From positions 17,943 through 81,942 of the forward strand of contig JANQKS010000044.1 in the NCBI GenBank assembly GCA_028281005.1: a DNA stretch of 64,000 nt, written 5' to 3'. The notes beneath the pieces are model-generated. The model was given only the letters and a program-made list of their open reading frames with translations. It did not search any database and was not told where the DNA came from. This document shows, piece after piece, positions 18,674-28,535 of this stretch (the stretch's first letter is position 1; each line of letters opens with the position of its first letter). Origin of the DNA: Pseudomonadales bacterium. Lineage in GTDB: Bacteria > Pseudomonadota > Gammaproteobacteria > Pseudomonadales > Azotimanducaceae. Made by a program: the position numbers and the translations under genes.

Positions 18674-20002
18674 CTAGCCGAGGGTCAGGGTGATACAGGC
18701 GCCGCCGAGGTCACTGTCGGTGATGTCGAGGTTACCGGCGTAAAGTTCTACTAACTCAGCGACGACGGCTAGGCCAATGCCTTGGCCGGATTGCATTTCG
18801 TCGAGGCGGCGGCCGCGGCGAAGGACGTCTTTGCGGAGGGCTTCGGGAATACCTTCACCATCGTCTTCGATGCGGATAACGGCGCGGGTGCGGTGGTTGG
18901 TGCTGCGCCCGACGGTGACACGTACGCTTTGGCGGCAGTATTTAAAGGCGTTTTCTAACAGGTTGCCGACAATCTCCATGAAGTCGCGTTCATCGCCGCG
19001 AACAATGGCTTGTTCATCGAGGTGGGTGGTGACGGTAATGCCACGTTCCATGTAGGCGGTCTCTAGCGCGCGCAGCAGGCGCTGGACCAGACCGGCAACA
19101 GCGACGGACTGACCCACCACAACAGGGCCGCCGGCGGAGGCTTTGGTCAGCTGGTGGGTCACGGTGGTTTCCATGCGGTCCAGCTGTTCGCCTACCAGAT
19201 CACGGTTGACTTGATGGTCCAACAAGCTGTTGCGCACGACGGCCAACGGGGTTTTTAAGCTGTGTGCTAAGTCATCCAGGGCATTGCGATAACGGCTGCG
19301 GCTGCGTTGTTCGTGCTGCACAAAACGGTCCAGATTTTCCGCCAGCCCCTTCAACTCCTGTGGGTAAGCGGCGCTAAGTTGCTCGCGCTCACCGGATTCC
19401 AATTCGTGCACTTCTTCGGCCATGGTGCGCAGCGGCAGTAAACCCCAGCGCAGGGCCAGCAGTTGTGCAACGATAAACAACACGGTTGCGGCGCCGAGGC
19501 CCAGGCCAAGACTGCGCCGGAATTGGTTGATGGCTACTTGAAAGGGGGCGCGGTCGGTGGCGGCGCCAAATACCACTTGTTCCGTGTCTACATCTTCCCA
19601 ATACACGGTGTAGCTCAAATGAAATCTCGCCACCTCACCCGCAAGTTCGCGAAACACAAACAAACCCGGCTGGGAATCCACAATTGGGAAATCAACGGCG
19701 GTGGTGACGGCGGAAGGCGAGGTCCAAATGGCGGCGCCGGTGTCGTTGGCCACCTTGGCGTACAGACCGGAATCCGGTTGCGTGAGCCGCGGTTCGGTCA
19801 CACCCTGGCTGAAGGTCAGGCGGCCGTCCTGCTCCTGCACCGACCCCATCAAGGAATAAATCACCAAGCGCAGCTGCTGTTCCGCACCCGCCACCACACT
19901 GTCGCGAAAGGAGCGATCCAGTACATAACCGGTGATGGTCAAAAACAGCGCCAACACCAACGTCGTGGTGATCAGCAGCCGTTTTTGAATGGAGTTATTC
20001 AA
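18674..20002 (-). CDS. Sensor histidine kinase, PhoQ-like
   Basis: A 442-aa inner-membrane sensor kinase. TM1 is at about residues 9-27, a periplasmic sensor domain spans about 30-160, and TM2 is near 166-186. A HAMP-like linker follows, then the H-box DDLAHSLKTPLAVVRN with phospho-acceptor His247. The ATP-binding domain has an N-box (EIVGNLLENAFKYC), G1 (IEDDGEGI) and G2 (GQGIGLAVV). The H-box and architecture resemble PhoQ. Its start overlaps the stop of the response-regulator gene (ATGA), so the two are translated together. Confidence 0.92.
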   Translation of the reverse strand: MNNSIQKRLLITTTLVLALFLTITGYVLDRSFRDSVVAGAEQQLRLVIYSLMGSVQEQDGRLTFSQGVTEPRLTQPDSGLYAKVANDTGAAIWTSPSAVTTAVDFPIVDSQPGLFVFRELAGEVARFHLSYTVYWEDVDTEQVVFGAATDRAPFQVAINQFRRSLGLGLGAATVLFIVAQLLALRWGLLPLRTMAEEVHELESGEREQLSAAYPQELKGLAENLDRFVQHEQRSRSRYRNALDDLAHSLKTPLAVVRNSLLDHQVNRDLVGEQLDRMETTVTHQLTKASAGGPVVVGQSVAVAGLVQRLLRALETAYMERGITVTTHLDEQAIVRGDERDFMEIVGNLLENAFKYCRQSVRVTVGRSTNHRTRAVIRIEDDGEGIPEALRKDVLRRGRRLDEMQSGQGIGLAVVAELVELYAGNLDITDSDLGGACITLTLG

Positions 20003-20670
20003 GCAGCGTTGTCCGTGACAAAGCGATAGCCCTGCCCACGAACGGTTCGGATGTTCTCTACCGGCGCAATTTTCTTGCGCAGACGGCCAACAAACACCTC
20101 GATGACATTGCTGTCGCGGTCAAAATCTTGGTCGTAAAGATGATCAGTCAGCTCGGTTTTGCTCACCACCCGATTGGGGTTGAGCATCAGGTATTCGAGC
20201 ACCTTATATTCATAGGCGGTGAGTTCGATGGCACTGCCCGCGACCCGCACCTCTTTTTTGGCGGTATCAAGCTGCAATTCACCTTGGCTCAACACAGGCG
20301 AGGCATATCCGGCGGAGCGTCGGATCAACGCGTTTAAGCGCGCCATGAGTTCTTCCATTTGGAACGGTTTGGCCAGGTAATCATCTGCGCCGGCTTCCAA
20401 ACCCTGCACCTTATCCTGCCAGTGGCCCCGAGCGGTGAGCACCAGAATTGGGAATCCGCGCTCTTCGGCGCGCAGCCGGGTAATGAGGTCAATGCCGTCA
20501 ATTTTGGGTAACCCCAAATCTATGACTGCGGCGTCATAGTCGTACTCACGGCCATAGTAGAGGCCTTCTTCACCATCTTCCGCCGCGTCTACCGCAAAGC
20601 CTTCGGTCTGCAGATGTTGGGCCAGCTGTTCACGCAGTGAAGCTTCGTCTTCGACAATCAAAGTACGCAT
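19999..20670 (-). CDS. OmpR/PhoP-family response regulator
   Basis: A 223-aa response regulator. The receiver domain has acidic VEDE at 6-9, phospho-acceptor Asp51 (AVIDLGLP), Thr79 and Lys101 (AKPF). A winged-helix DNA-binding domain from about 128 to 220 contains ELTAYEYKVLEYL and a recognition-helix region ending VRGQGYRF. The ORF extends 92 codons upstream into the PepSY gene, but MRTLIVEDEA at 20670 is the proper receiver start. It is partner of the kinase encoded immediately downstream and follows the PepSY gene by 13 nt. Confidence 0.94.
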   Translation of the reverse strand: MRTLIVEDEASLREQLAQHLQTEGFAVDAAEDGEEGLYYGREYDYDAAVIDLGLPKIDGIDLITRLRAEERGFPILVLTARGHWQDKVQGLEAGADDYLAKPFQMEELMARLNALIRRSAGYASPVLSQGELQLDTAKKEVRVAGSAIELTAYEYKVLEYLMLNPNRVVSKTELTDHLYDQDFDRDSNVIEVFVGRLRKKIAPVENIRTVRGQGYRFVTDNAA

Positions 20671-20683
20671 ATCGTCTGCCTTG

Positions 20684-21055
20684 TTATCGCTTTTTGATTC
20701 GGCCTTGGTGATCCACCACCACCGTTGTGACACGCTCACCGTCGACCAGCATGCGAATCCGATACTCTGTTCCGGAGCTGCGGGTTTTGGGAGTGGCAGA
20801 GAGAACGCGGCCGCCGGTATGTTTGCGCGCAATGGCGGTGGCTTTTTCGATTGATATGCCCGGTGCAGGGGCAAACGAACTGGCTGTACCAGGCGGGACT
20901 TTGATGTCGCGAATGTCGCGACTTTCCGCCGCCTGCACCGACCCACCGCCGAGCATCACCGCGGCCAGCACCAGCGCACCTAGAGGTTGAGCTAGGCGCC
21001 GCTGCAAGGATTGGAATGTCTGTGAAGGGTTGCACATCTCGAAGCCCATTCGCAT
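20684..21055 (-). CDS. PepSY-domain periplasmic protein
   Basis: A 123-aa exported protein: a signal sequence around residues 22-42 (LGALVLAAVMLGGGSVQA) followed by a single PepSY-like domain with ISIEKATAIARKHTGGRVLSA and VDGERVTTVVVDHQGRIK. PepSY proteins beside PhoPQ-type systems are common in gammaproteobacteria and may modulate sensor or protease activity. First gene of the three-gene unit PepSY-regulator-kinase. Confidence 0.85.
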   Translation of the reverse strand: MRMGFEMCNPSQTFQSLQRRLAQPLGALVLAAVMLGGGSVQAAESRDIRDIKVPPGTASSFAPAPGISIEKATAIARKHTGGRVLSATPKTRSSGTEYRIRMLVDGERVTTVVVDHQGRIKKR

Positions 21056-21110
21056 TTAGCCAAGGCGCCTATTCTACTCTCAAATCCGCGTGTGTGGCCG
21101 CTTTGACCGA

Positions 21111-21695
21111 TTACTCTGCCGGACTGACTCGCACCCGTACGCGCAAGGCACGGCCGGGATCGTGCGGCATCACGGTCTTATAGGTTTTACCGCCATAGAC
21201 GTAGGTGACATCGTAGCCGCTGAGGCGCTCTTCTTCGCGGTATTCGTTGACCACATCACATACTTGTTCGTGGCGGTATGTGACATGGTTCCCGCGGTGA
21301 GGGTAATCACGGTGACGGCGTGCGATATCAGCACCAATGGAGCCGCCGAGCACCGCGCCCACAACCGTGCCTACTTGTTTGTTGCGCTTTTTATGGCCAA
21401 CCGCGTTACCCAGGGCACCGCCGATAATGGCGCCTAAAATGGGCCCGGTGGCGGAAGCACGCTGATGCTGACCGCGAGGATAAGCCACCCGCTCTGTGCG
21501 ACATTCTTCAACTGGAACCTGATAAGACACAGTTTCATACACCGGTACCGAGCTGACCACACGCGCGCGGTCGTAGGTGGTTGATGCCAAGGTGACGCCC
21601 GGTACCAGCAACAAAGGCACCATCCAACGTGCCCAAGTTTTGGCCCGCTTAGGGTGGCCCTTCGTTAAATTCGATAGTGATTTTACAGCTCTCAT
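21111..21695 (-). CDS. Glycine-zipper (2TM) envelope protein
   Basis: A 194-aa envelope protein with an N-terminal export signal (WMVPLLLVPGVTLAST). The central glycine zipper (GPILGAIIGGALGNAVG, then GTVVGAVLGGSIGADIA; residues about 84-128) is typical of the Rickettsia 17-kDa/glycine-zipper family. Two Cys (VEECRTER and EQVCDVV) flank the zipper. Such proteins associate with the outer membrane; function is not defined. Monocistronic on the minus strand. Confidence 0.82.
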   Translation of the reverse strand: MRAVKSLSNLTKGHPKRAKTWARWMVPLLLVPGVTLASTTYDRARVVSSVPVYETVSYQVPVEECRTERVAYPRGQHQRASATGPILGAIIGGALGNAVGHKKRNKQVGTVVGAVLGGSIGADIARRHRDYPHRGNHVTYRHEQVCDVVNEYREEERLSGYDVTYVYGGKTYKTVMPHDPGRALRVRVRVSPAE

Positions 21696-21784
21696 TGTTC
21701 AGATCTCATTACAGCCAATGTAGGGGCCATATTAGTCAGAACAACTGAACGGCATCTGAACACCGCAACCGCCCTCGGACACTT

Positions 21785-22681
21785 CTAAATGCCCTGTTCG
21801 ACGCTATGCTGATCGCCACTTAAAACTGTGACATTGGCCACACGATGATCTGCGTCCAGCTGCACCACAATACCCGGCGCTTGCGGCGGACACGCCCAGA
21901 TCCAACGCGTCAGGCGCTCATAATGCTGGATGAAGCGTACTAAAGCGGCATCAGACATGCGTTGCCCAGCCGCTATGTGTTGCTCTTGCAAAGTGCGCCA
22001 GGCAATCACTTGTTCGAAGCTCGGTACGCGTAGATGTACCCACAAATCGATGTGTCGCCACAGCGGGACGTAATGGGCACGGATCTGCTCGTTGACATAT
22101 CGCCGCCAGCGTCTGTCTGGATCTTCACGCGTCTCCAGGGCGTTGCAGGGTGCAAGCAGCTCAGCGTCCGTTTGCGGTGTCACCCCCACACACCACCCTT
22201 CTAAGATGAGCCGTGCAGTGGTCACCTTCACCGTGCCGCTGCGGTCATCTGCGCCTTTGTCGAAGACCGGCAAAGTGAGGTCAGCGGCACCCGCGTGTAC
22301 GCGCTCCAACACCTCTCTCAGCCACTTCCAATCGTGGGTGCCTGGCACCCCTCTGGTCGCCAGCAGCGGATGAACCTCATCCGCCAAGGCGGCACGGTCC
22401 GCGGCGGACAAATAGAAATCATCAATCGAACATGCATAAGTTGCGGCGCCTAATTGATGGCATGTTCGGCTTAACACTTCACTCAGGGTGGTTTTGCCAC
22501 TGCCTTGGCTGCCGCTGACGGCTATCACTTTGGCGTCACATGCGTCGATCAAGGCTGCCAGCAAACAACTCAACTCACGCCAATCCGCATACTCGGTTTG
22601 CACCGCGTTCGGTAGGTTGAGCTCGACCGAAAAACTCTGCTGCAACTGCTTTTGCAAAGCTGCAGCGTCGAATGTACGCAT
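21785..22681 (-). CDS. P-loop kinase, D-glycerate 3-kinase-like
   Basis: A 298-aa kinase. The Walker A motif is SGSQGSGKTT (residues 56-65). The following SIDDFYLSAADR and HPLLATRGVPGTHD are hallmarks of plant-type glycerate kinase (GLYK) relatives, which phosphorylate D-glycerate to 3-phosphoglycerate. The start at 22681 is chosen because GAGG precedes it by six bases; ORF starts at 22693 and 22828 are possible. It is divergent from the DoxX gene. The exact substrate is inferred from family resemblance. Confidence 0.78.
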   Translation of the reverse strand: MRTFDAAALQKQLQQSFSVELNLPNAVQTEYADWRELSCLLAALIDACDAKVIAVSGSQGSGKTTLSEVLSRTCHQLGAATYACSIDDFYLSAADRAALADEVHPLLATRGVPGTHDWKWLREVLERVHAGAADLTLPVFDKGADDRSGTVKVTTARLILEGWCVGVTPQTDAELLAPCNALETREDPDRRWRRYVNEQIRAHYVPLWRHIDLWVHLRVPSFEQVIAWRTLQEQHIAAGQRMSDAALVRFIQHYERLTRWIWACPPQAPGIVVQLDADHRVANVTVLSGDQHSVEQGI

Positions 22682-22764
22682 AACAAGCCTCATATCAGCC
22701 CCCAGCAAATGGGAACCTTTGTTAAAACCACAGTCTAACCAATCCACAAGAGGAGCGAACAACA

Positions 22765-23439
22765 ATGCCAAACAACGTTTCCGCGGTCGTGGCGAGTTAC
22801 GACAACATCGTGGGCTGGATAAGCACACACCTGGGGGGAATCGTCTCGATCCTACTACGCCTGATTCTCGGGCCGGTATTGATAGCGGCTGGTTGGGAAA
22901 AAATCACCGGCAGCAATTGGCTCAGTCAGGAGATGTTGCCTTTTCCGTTTAGCATCTTGCCGGTGGAGCTGTCGTGGTTTCTTGCTAGCTGGACAGAATT
23001 CCTCGGCGGCATCTGCCTGCTGTTGGGATTGGGGACCCGTTTGTGGGCGATACCGTTGGCCGTGACTATGTGGGTGGCGGCGGTGTCTGTACATTGGGAC
23101 AACGGCTGGCCTGCCATCGCACCTTCCAACCCGCCCGCAGTGTGCATCCCGGATTCATCGGCGCACCAAGCATCTAACGTATTTGAACGCTACATAAAGT
23201 GCTACAACGTCAACGAGCGCACCATCGAAGCCTCCAAACGTTTGGACCGGGCGAAGTCCATCTTGCGCAAACACGGCAATTTCCGTTACCTCAACGGCAG
23301 TGGCAGTATTGTTAAGCTCAATAGCGGTATTGAATTTGCCGCCATTTATTTCGTCATGATTTTGGCCTTGTTGATCATAGGTGGCGGACGCTACTTCAGT
23401 CTCGACTATTACATCGGTCTACTGCTGCGCCGTGAGTAA
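22765..23439 (+). CDS. DoxX-family membrane protein
   Basis: A 224-aa membrane protein with a GAGGAG ribosome site. Helices include IVSILLRLILGPVLIAAGWEK, a second around WFLASWTEFLGGICLLLGLG, a third with IPLAVTMWVAAVSVHW, and a C-terminal helix FAAIYFVMILALLIIGGG. The G-x-E-K-I after helix 1 and the ExLGG in helix 2 fit DoxX. A hydrophilic loop of about 70 residues (127-195) between helices 3 and 4 is longer than usual for the family. Role unknown, often linked to redox stress. Confidence 0.82.
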   Translation: MPNNVSAVVASYDNIVGWISTHLGGIVSILLRLILGPVLIAAGWEKITGSNWLSQEMLPFPFSILPVELSWFLASWTEFLGGICLLLGLGTRLWAIPLAVTMWVAAVSVHWDNGWPAIAPSNPPAVCIPDSSAHQASNVFERYIKCYNVNERTIEASKRLDRAKSILRKHGNFRYLNGSGSIVKLNSGIEFAAIYFVMILALLIIGGGRYFSLDYYIGLLLRRE

Positions 23440-23525
23440 GCCCGATGATTTAGTGTAGAATCCCGCGCCGCACGGACATCACGATGATCCAGCAGCGCAA
23501 GCAACTTAAATATCAAGGAATTGCT

Positions 23526-26372
23526 TTGAAACGCGTACATATCTTCCCTTGGCTGGCCTTCTCCATGGCCTTTCTGGCGCTGGCTGGTTGCAGTCAGACG
23601 GCACCCAGCCCGCAGGTCGGCACGGTGCTGAAGACCGCGGAGATACGCAAAAGTCCAAATGACGACCGCGCTTACCGCTACTTAGAGCTGCCCAATAAAT
23701 TACGTGCGGTGCTGGTGTCGGATCCAGCCACGGAAAAAGCTGCGGCGGCATTGTCCATCTACCGCGGCAGCTTTCACGAGCCGCAGAACCGCGCCGGCTT
23801 GGCCCACTTCCTGGAGCACATGTTGTTTATCCAGACTGAAGCGTATCCAGAGGTTGACGGCTTCCAGAATTTCATCAACGCGAACGGCGGCTCTTCCAAC
23901 GCTTACACCGCGCTGGATCACACCAACTACTTTTTCAACGTGCAACCCTCGGGCTTTCGCGAAGGACTCGACCGCTTCGCGCACTTCTTCATCAACCCCA
24001 CGCTGAGCCCGGAATATTCCCAGCGTGAGAAAAATGCGGTGCATTCCGAATTTAAAATGCAATTGAGGGTCGACTCCTGGCGCGGCTATATGGTCGGCAA
24101 GCAAGCGCTTAATCCGGCCCATCCTGCGTCTAAGTTCACGATCGGCTCGCTGGAAACGTTGGATGGAGACATCCACGAAGACCTCAAGGATTTTTTCGAG
24201 CGCGAGTATTCTGCAGACCAAATGGGTTTAGTAGCGATCAGCAATGAGAGCTTGAACCAAATGCAGTCTTGGATCGTGCCCTTGTTTAGTAAGATCGAAA
24301 ATAAAGACATCGGCCCTGCATACCCAGACATGCCAATTTACACCGACGCTGAACTACCGGCGCGGGTGGAATACCAAACGCTGAAAGACGGCGCCCGGGT
24401 GAGCTATATGTTCCCATTGCCGTCCGCCCGCACACACTACAAAAACAAACCCGAACAATACTTCAGCAACATCATCGGTCACGAAGGCAGTGGCAGCCTC
24501 TATCAATTGCTTAACAGCTATGGCTGGATCGAAAGCTTAGGTGCTGGTGTCAGTGAGCTCGATCGCAATACCAGCGCGCTGGCCATCCGCATAAGCCTCA
24601 CCCCGGAGGGTCGAACCCACATCGAAGAGATTACCGACCTGCTGTTTCATTACATTGACCTTATTAAGCAAACACCACCGCAGCAGTGGATGTACGACGA
24701 ACAAGCCAAAGTGGCTGAAATCGGCTTTCGCTTCCAGGAGAAGTCCCAGCCTACCGGCTTGGTCTATCAATTAGCACCTCGCCTGGATGAGTATCCGCCG
24801 AAAGACCTCTTGGTGGCGCCTTATCTAATGGAGCAGTTTGATGCGCCGACGATTGTTGAAATGCTCTCCTACATCACGCCAGACAACCTGCTGATGGAAG
24901 TATCCGCACCGGATATTGAAGGCAGCCAAACTGAACCGTGGTTTGAAGTGCCCTACAACCTAACGCGCGGACCGATCCAACGCACCCCCATCGACAACAT
25001 CGAACAGGCCCTGGCGCAATTAAGCCTGCCGCAGGAAAACCCCTACCTACCGGATGACCTCGCGCTTGAGCCCGCGGACAATCGCGGCATCGAGCGTGGT
25101 GTGTCAGAATCCGGTATGGAACTGTGGGTGGATGCGGACGTGGAGTTCGGCAGCCCTCGCGCCAACATGTTCATTGAGCTCGCAGTCGCCGAAGGGCTGA
25201 TTACACCCACAGATCGGGCCAAGGCGCAGCTCTACCGGCTGCTGGTAGAAGACGCCATGAGTGAGATGACGTATCCAGCATATCTCGCGGGATTGGGGTA
25301 CAGCCTTTCAGTACCGGACAGCGGCTACCAAATACGCATTGGCGGCTACGCCGACAAACAAAAGATACTGCTCGCCACCGTGTTGGATTCTTTGTTGACC
25401 GCAAACATCAGCGTTGATCGCTTCGACTCTTTGAAGGCTTCATTGATCAAAGACTGGCGTAACGCCGCCAAAGAACGGCCCTTTAACCAAGCCTTCACCG
25501 CCCTTGCGGACACGTTACGCAGCGGACGCTGGCCGCGTCCGCTGCTGATCGAAGCGCTTGAGCCGGTCACCTTAGATGACTTAATGAGTTGGCGCGAAGA
25601 CAAATTGGCAAGCGTAGCCGTGCGTGGGTTGATCCACGGCAACGTAGCCAATGACGATGTGACAGCACTGCAAACGTTACTGCAAGAAAAACTAACCGTG
25701 ACCGAACACAACTTTGTTCGTGCGACCGTGCGTGAGGTCGACGATGCATTGCGATTGCAGCTTGCGGTGGAACACAACGACGCCTCCATGGTGTTACACG
25801 TGCAAGACCCAGACGACAGTTTCGGCAGCCGCGCGCAAAGTTCACTGGCCGCCCAGATATTGCACCAATCTTACTTCCAGCAACTGCGCACCGAGCAACA
25901 GCTGGGTTACGTGGTCAGCGTCACCAACCGGCCCATCGCCAAGCGCGGCGGCATTTCCTTCGTCGTCCAATCGCCGAATACATCCGCCGCCGGCTTAGAG
26001 GAGGCCACGCTTGAGTTTGTCGACACGTTCGTCAGCAGCTGGTCGGACATCCCCGCAGAGGAGTTTGAGTTACACAAATCCGGTCTCATCAATCGGTTGA
26101 TGGAGAAACCGAAAAACCTCAACGAACGCTCGCAACGCTATTGGGGCGACCTGACCGACGAGTGGTACACCTTCGACAGCCGCAATCAGGTTGCCGAACA
26201 GGTGGCACAGCTCACCCAAGCCGACATGATGGCGTTTTTTGAAAGACTGCAAACCCACCTGCAAACAGAACGTTTGCTGATCTTCACTCAGGGGCAGTTT
26301 GCAGAGATTCCGGATCGCGGTCGCTTGCTCACCGACGCAACCCAAAGTTGGGAGGACGTCCCCGCCAGTTAG
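23526..26372 (+). CDS. M16 (pitrilysin/insulinase) zinc protease, lipoprotein
   Basis: A 948-aa zinc metallopeptidase of the pitrilysin type. The inverted zinc motif is H94-F-L-E-H98, with a further Glu in NAVHSE downstream; two further M16 repeats fill the rest. Upstream ORF starts exist at 23484, but the TTG at 23526 is preceded by AAGGAA at five bases. It yields a clean lipoprotein signal (MKRVHIFPWLAFSMAFLALAGC) with Cys about residue 22, so the enzyme is probably anchored in the periplasm. Degradation of peptides there is the family role. It converges on the DinG-type helicase gene with a 7-nt gap. Confidence 0.9.
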   Translation: MKRVHIFPWLAFSMAFLALAGCSQTAPSPQVGTVLKTAEIRKSPNDDRAYRYLELPNKLRAVLVSDPATEKAAAALSIYRGSFHEPQNRAGLAHFLEHMLFIQTEAYPEVDGFQNFINANGGSSNAYTALDHTNYFFNVQPSGFREGLDRFAHFFINPTLSPEYSQREKNAVHSEFKMQLRVDSWRGYMVGKQALNPAHPASKFTIGSLETLDGDIHEDLKDFFEREYSADQMGLVAISNESLNQMQSWIVPLFSKIENKDIGPAYPDMPIYTDAELPARVEYQTLKDGARVSYMFPLPSARTHYKNKPEQYFSNIIGHEGSGSLYQLLNSYGWIESLGAGVSELDRNTSALAIRISLTPEGRTHIEEITDLLFHYIDLIKQTPPQQWMYDEQAKVAEIGFRFQEKSQPTGLVYQLAPRLDEYPPKDLLVAPYLMEQFDAPTIVEMLSYITPDNLLMEVSAPDIEGSQTEPWFEVPYNLTRGPIQRTPIDNIEQALAQLSLPQENPYLPDDLALEPADNRGIERGVSESGMELWVDADVEFGSPRANMFIELAVAEGLITPTDRAKAQLYRLLVEDAMSEMTYPAYLAGLGYSLSVPDSGYQIRIGGYADKQKILLATVLDSLLTANISVDRFDSLKASLIKDWRNAAKERPFNQAFTALADTLRSGRWPRPLLIEALEPVTLDDLMSWREDKLASVAVRGLIHGNVANDDVTALQTLLQEKLTVTEHNFVRATVREVDDALRLQLAVEHNDASMVLHVQDPDDSFGSRAQSSLAAQILHQSYFQQLRTEQQLGYVVSVTNRPIAKRGGISFVVQSPNTSAAGLEEATLEFVDTFVSSWSDIPAEEFELHKSGLINRLMEKPKNLNERSQRYWGDLTDEWYTFDSRNQVAEQVAQLTQADMMAFFERLQTHLQTERLLIFTQGQFAEIPDRGRLLTDATQSWEDVPAS

Positions 26373-26379
26373 CAAACCG

Positions 26380-28464
26380 TTAGAGCTGAAACTTATAGGG
26401 TGGTAACGACTCCAGCAGCGCTTTGCCGTAGCGCTGGGTCACCACCCGTTTGTCCAACATCGTAATCCTGCCGTGGTCGCGTTCGTGACGTATCAAACGT
26501 CCGCACGCCTGAATGAGCTTTAACGCCGCATCCGGCACGGAAATCTCATAAAAAGCGTTACGCCCGCGGGCTTCCGCCCACTCCGCCATGGCTTGGTCTA
26601 CAGGATCGTCTGGCACGGCAAAAGGCACCTTGACGATGATCACATGCCGACAGTAATTGTCCGGCAGGTCCAATCCTTCGGAGAAGCTGGCCAAGCCAAG
26701 CAGGTAAGACGGCTCCCCGGCATCAATGCGGGTTTTGTGACTTTTGATCAACACCTGTTTCGCCGCTTCGCCTTGCACAGACAAGCGCTCGTTGATCGAA
26801 TTGGGTAACTCCTTGACTACTGCGTTCAACTGCCGCCAAGACGTAAACAACACCAGCGCACTGATCTCTTGAGCCATCAATTGCGGCAACAGTTGCACCA
26901 CCTCTGCGGTGTGAGCATCAAAATCGCGCGGGTCCGATTGCATCTCGGGCACGGTAAACGTAGCGATATTTGGATAGTCAAAAGGACTTGCGATACGGGT
27001 ACGCAACACTTCCGCGTCAAGCCCGGTGCGCTCAAAAAATCGATCAAAGCGCCCCATGGCACTCAACGTCGCGGAGGTGCAAATAACCCCATAGGCACGC
27101 GACCACAGCGCTTCTTGCAAAATGTGACCCGGCTCGATTGGCGCGCTCACCATTTCAACGTCATACTCGGTACGGTTAACCCAGCGCGCATAGCGATACT
27201 GAGATTCACCCGCATAGTCTTCGAACAGTGCCAGCGTAGCCAGGGCACGGGATTGCAGCTGCCCGACCGGCACCAGCCAATCTTCCGCTTCAAAAGCTTT
27301 TTCCCAGTTGAGCTCACCCGCCACCGCTTGTTGCACCAAGCCATGTGTGCGTTCTAAATCGTCACAGATTTTTGCCATATGCGGCAGCGCCGCGTCCGTC
27401 AGCTCGCGAAGCTCCGTCGGGATGTCTCCAAGGGGAAAGCGATGCGTTTCTAGTTCGTCATCCCGAGGGCTAAATTCCAGCGCCTGAAGGCCAGCGGCGA
27501 GCGCGTCTAACCCAACGCGCAGCGCCGCCGTCTCGTTGGCTGTACTGGTGGCTAACGCCACCAACTCCGGTGGGCGGGCAAAACGTTGCGTCAAACTACC
27601 CAGCACACTGTTCACGTGATCGAGCCAGGTTTGTGTACCCTGCAAACGGGCGCGCGCGGAGAAGTGATTCTGGGTTTTGTCAGCCAGATGATGGGCTTCA
27701 TCCAGCACATAAATACAGTCTTCGGGTTCAGGCAAAACCGCACCGCCACCCAAAGCCAGATCTGCCAGCACCAAGTCATGGTTGGCAACGATGACGTCAC
27801 TGCCTTCCAAGGCGCCGCGTGCTTTGAAAAACGGGCAGGTTTTGAAATAACTGCAGCGATTGTTGCTACAACCACGGTGGTCTGTGGTGACACCGCCCCA
27901 GGCGCCGTCGGGCAACTCATCAGGCCAGCTGTCCAGCTCACCATCCCACTGCCCCTGGCTAAACTGGTCGAGCATCCCCTGGTAAAGCGCGGTGTGGTCG
28001 CCATTGTCCGCCTCGAACAGAGGAATTTCGCGCTGATCGTGGTATTTGAGGTGGTCGTCGAGGCGTTTCAAGCACAGATAACGGCCACGTCCCTTGGCCA
28101 AGCTAACGGTAAATTTCAGTTGCGCATTTTGTTTGAGATCCGGAATATCCAGCAGTGTCACCTGTTCTTGCAAGGCGACGGTGGCCGTGCTCAGCACTAC
28201 GGTCTTGTTCAGCGCTTGGGCTGTGGGGATGGCAGCCAGGCAATAGCCTGCGGTTTTACCGGTACCGGTGCCCGCCTCGATCACTGCAATGCGGCTGCGG
28301 TCCTGGGTCAGCGTGCGCGCGACATGGGCAATCATCTCACGCTGGCCGCGACGCGGGCTGAAGCCCCGAGCCTGCAACCAGGCGCGGTAAGCCGCCTGTA
28401 TTTTGTCTTTTAACTCGTCGCTTAAGTGGACGATGCCGGGCGCCGGCGCTGTCGCGTTCATCAC
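26380..28464 (-). CDS. DinG/YoaA-family iron-sulfur DNA helicase
   Basis: A 694-aa superfamily 2 XPD-like helicase. Walker A is GTGTGKT (65-71), the Walker B DEAH box is DEAHHL (about 256), and the C-terminal RecA motif VI includes QACGRLIRHERDHG. Four cysteines for a 4Fe-4S cluster are visible: YLCLKR, then GCSNNRC and KTC. It unwinds 5'-3' and acts on R-loops or damaged forks in relatives. No LexA-type box is apparent in the 71-nt region shared with the divergent dehydrogenase gene. Confidence 0.92.
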   Translation of the reverse strand: MMNATAPAPGIVHLSDELKDKIQAAYRAWLQARGFSPRRGQREMIAHVARTLTQDRSRIAVIEAGTGTGKTAGYCLAAIPTAQALNKTVVLSTATVALQEQVTLLDIPDLKQNAQLKFTVSLAKGRGRYLCLKRLDDHLKYHDQREIPLFEADNGDHTALYQGMLDQFSQGQWDGELDSWPDELPDGAWGGVTTDHRGCSNNRCSYFKTCPFFKARGALEGSDVIVANHDLVLADLALGGGAVLPEPEDCIYVLDEAHHLADKTQNHFSARARLQGTQTWLDHVNSVLGSLTQRFARPPELVALATSTANETAALRVGLDALAAGLQALEFSPRDDELETHRFPLGDIPTELRELTDAALPHMAKICDDLERTHGLVQQAVAGELNWEKAFEAEDWLVPVGQLQSRALATLALFEDYAGESQYRYARWVNRTEYDVEMVSAPIEPGHILQEALWSRAYGVICTSATLSAMGRFDRFFERTGLDAEVLRTRIASPFDYPNIATFTVPEMQSDPRDFDAHTAEVVQLLPQLMAQEISALVLFTSWRQLNAVVKELPNSINERLSVQGEAAKQVLIKSHKTRIDAGEPSYLLGLASFSEGLDLPDNYCRHVIIVKVPFAVPDDPVDQAMAEWAEARGRNAFYEISVPDAALKLIQACGRLIRHERDHGRITMLDKRVVTQRYGKALLESLPPYKFQL

Positions 28465-28535
28465 CTAAGCTTACTTGGGCACCCGCATCAGCACCACTCT
28501 TGAGTCGCTGGCAAGCCTGTGCGAGATTGTCAGGC

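Noticed and set aside
18457..18693. 78-aa open frame through element copy 1
   Set aside because: Created by the repeat core and arms; no start signal and no conservation as protein between copies beyond the core itself.
27586..28413. 275-aa open frame antisense to the DinG-type helicase
   Set aside because: Lies wholly within a well-supported helicase gene and has no recognisable domain or start signal.
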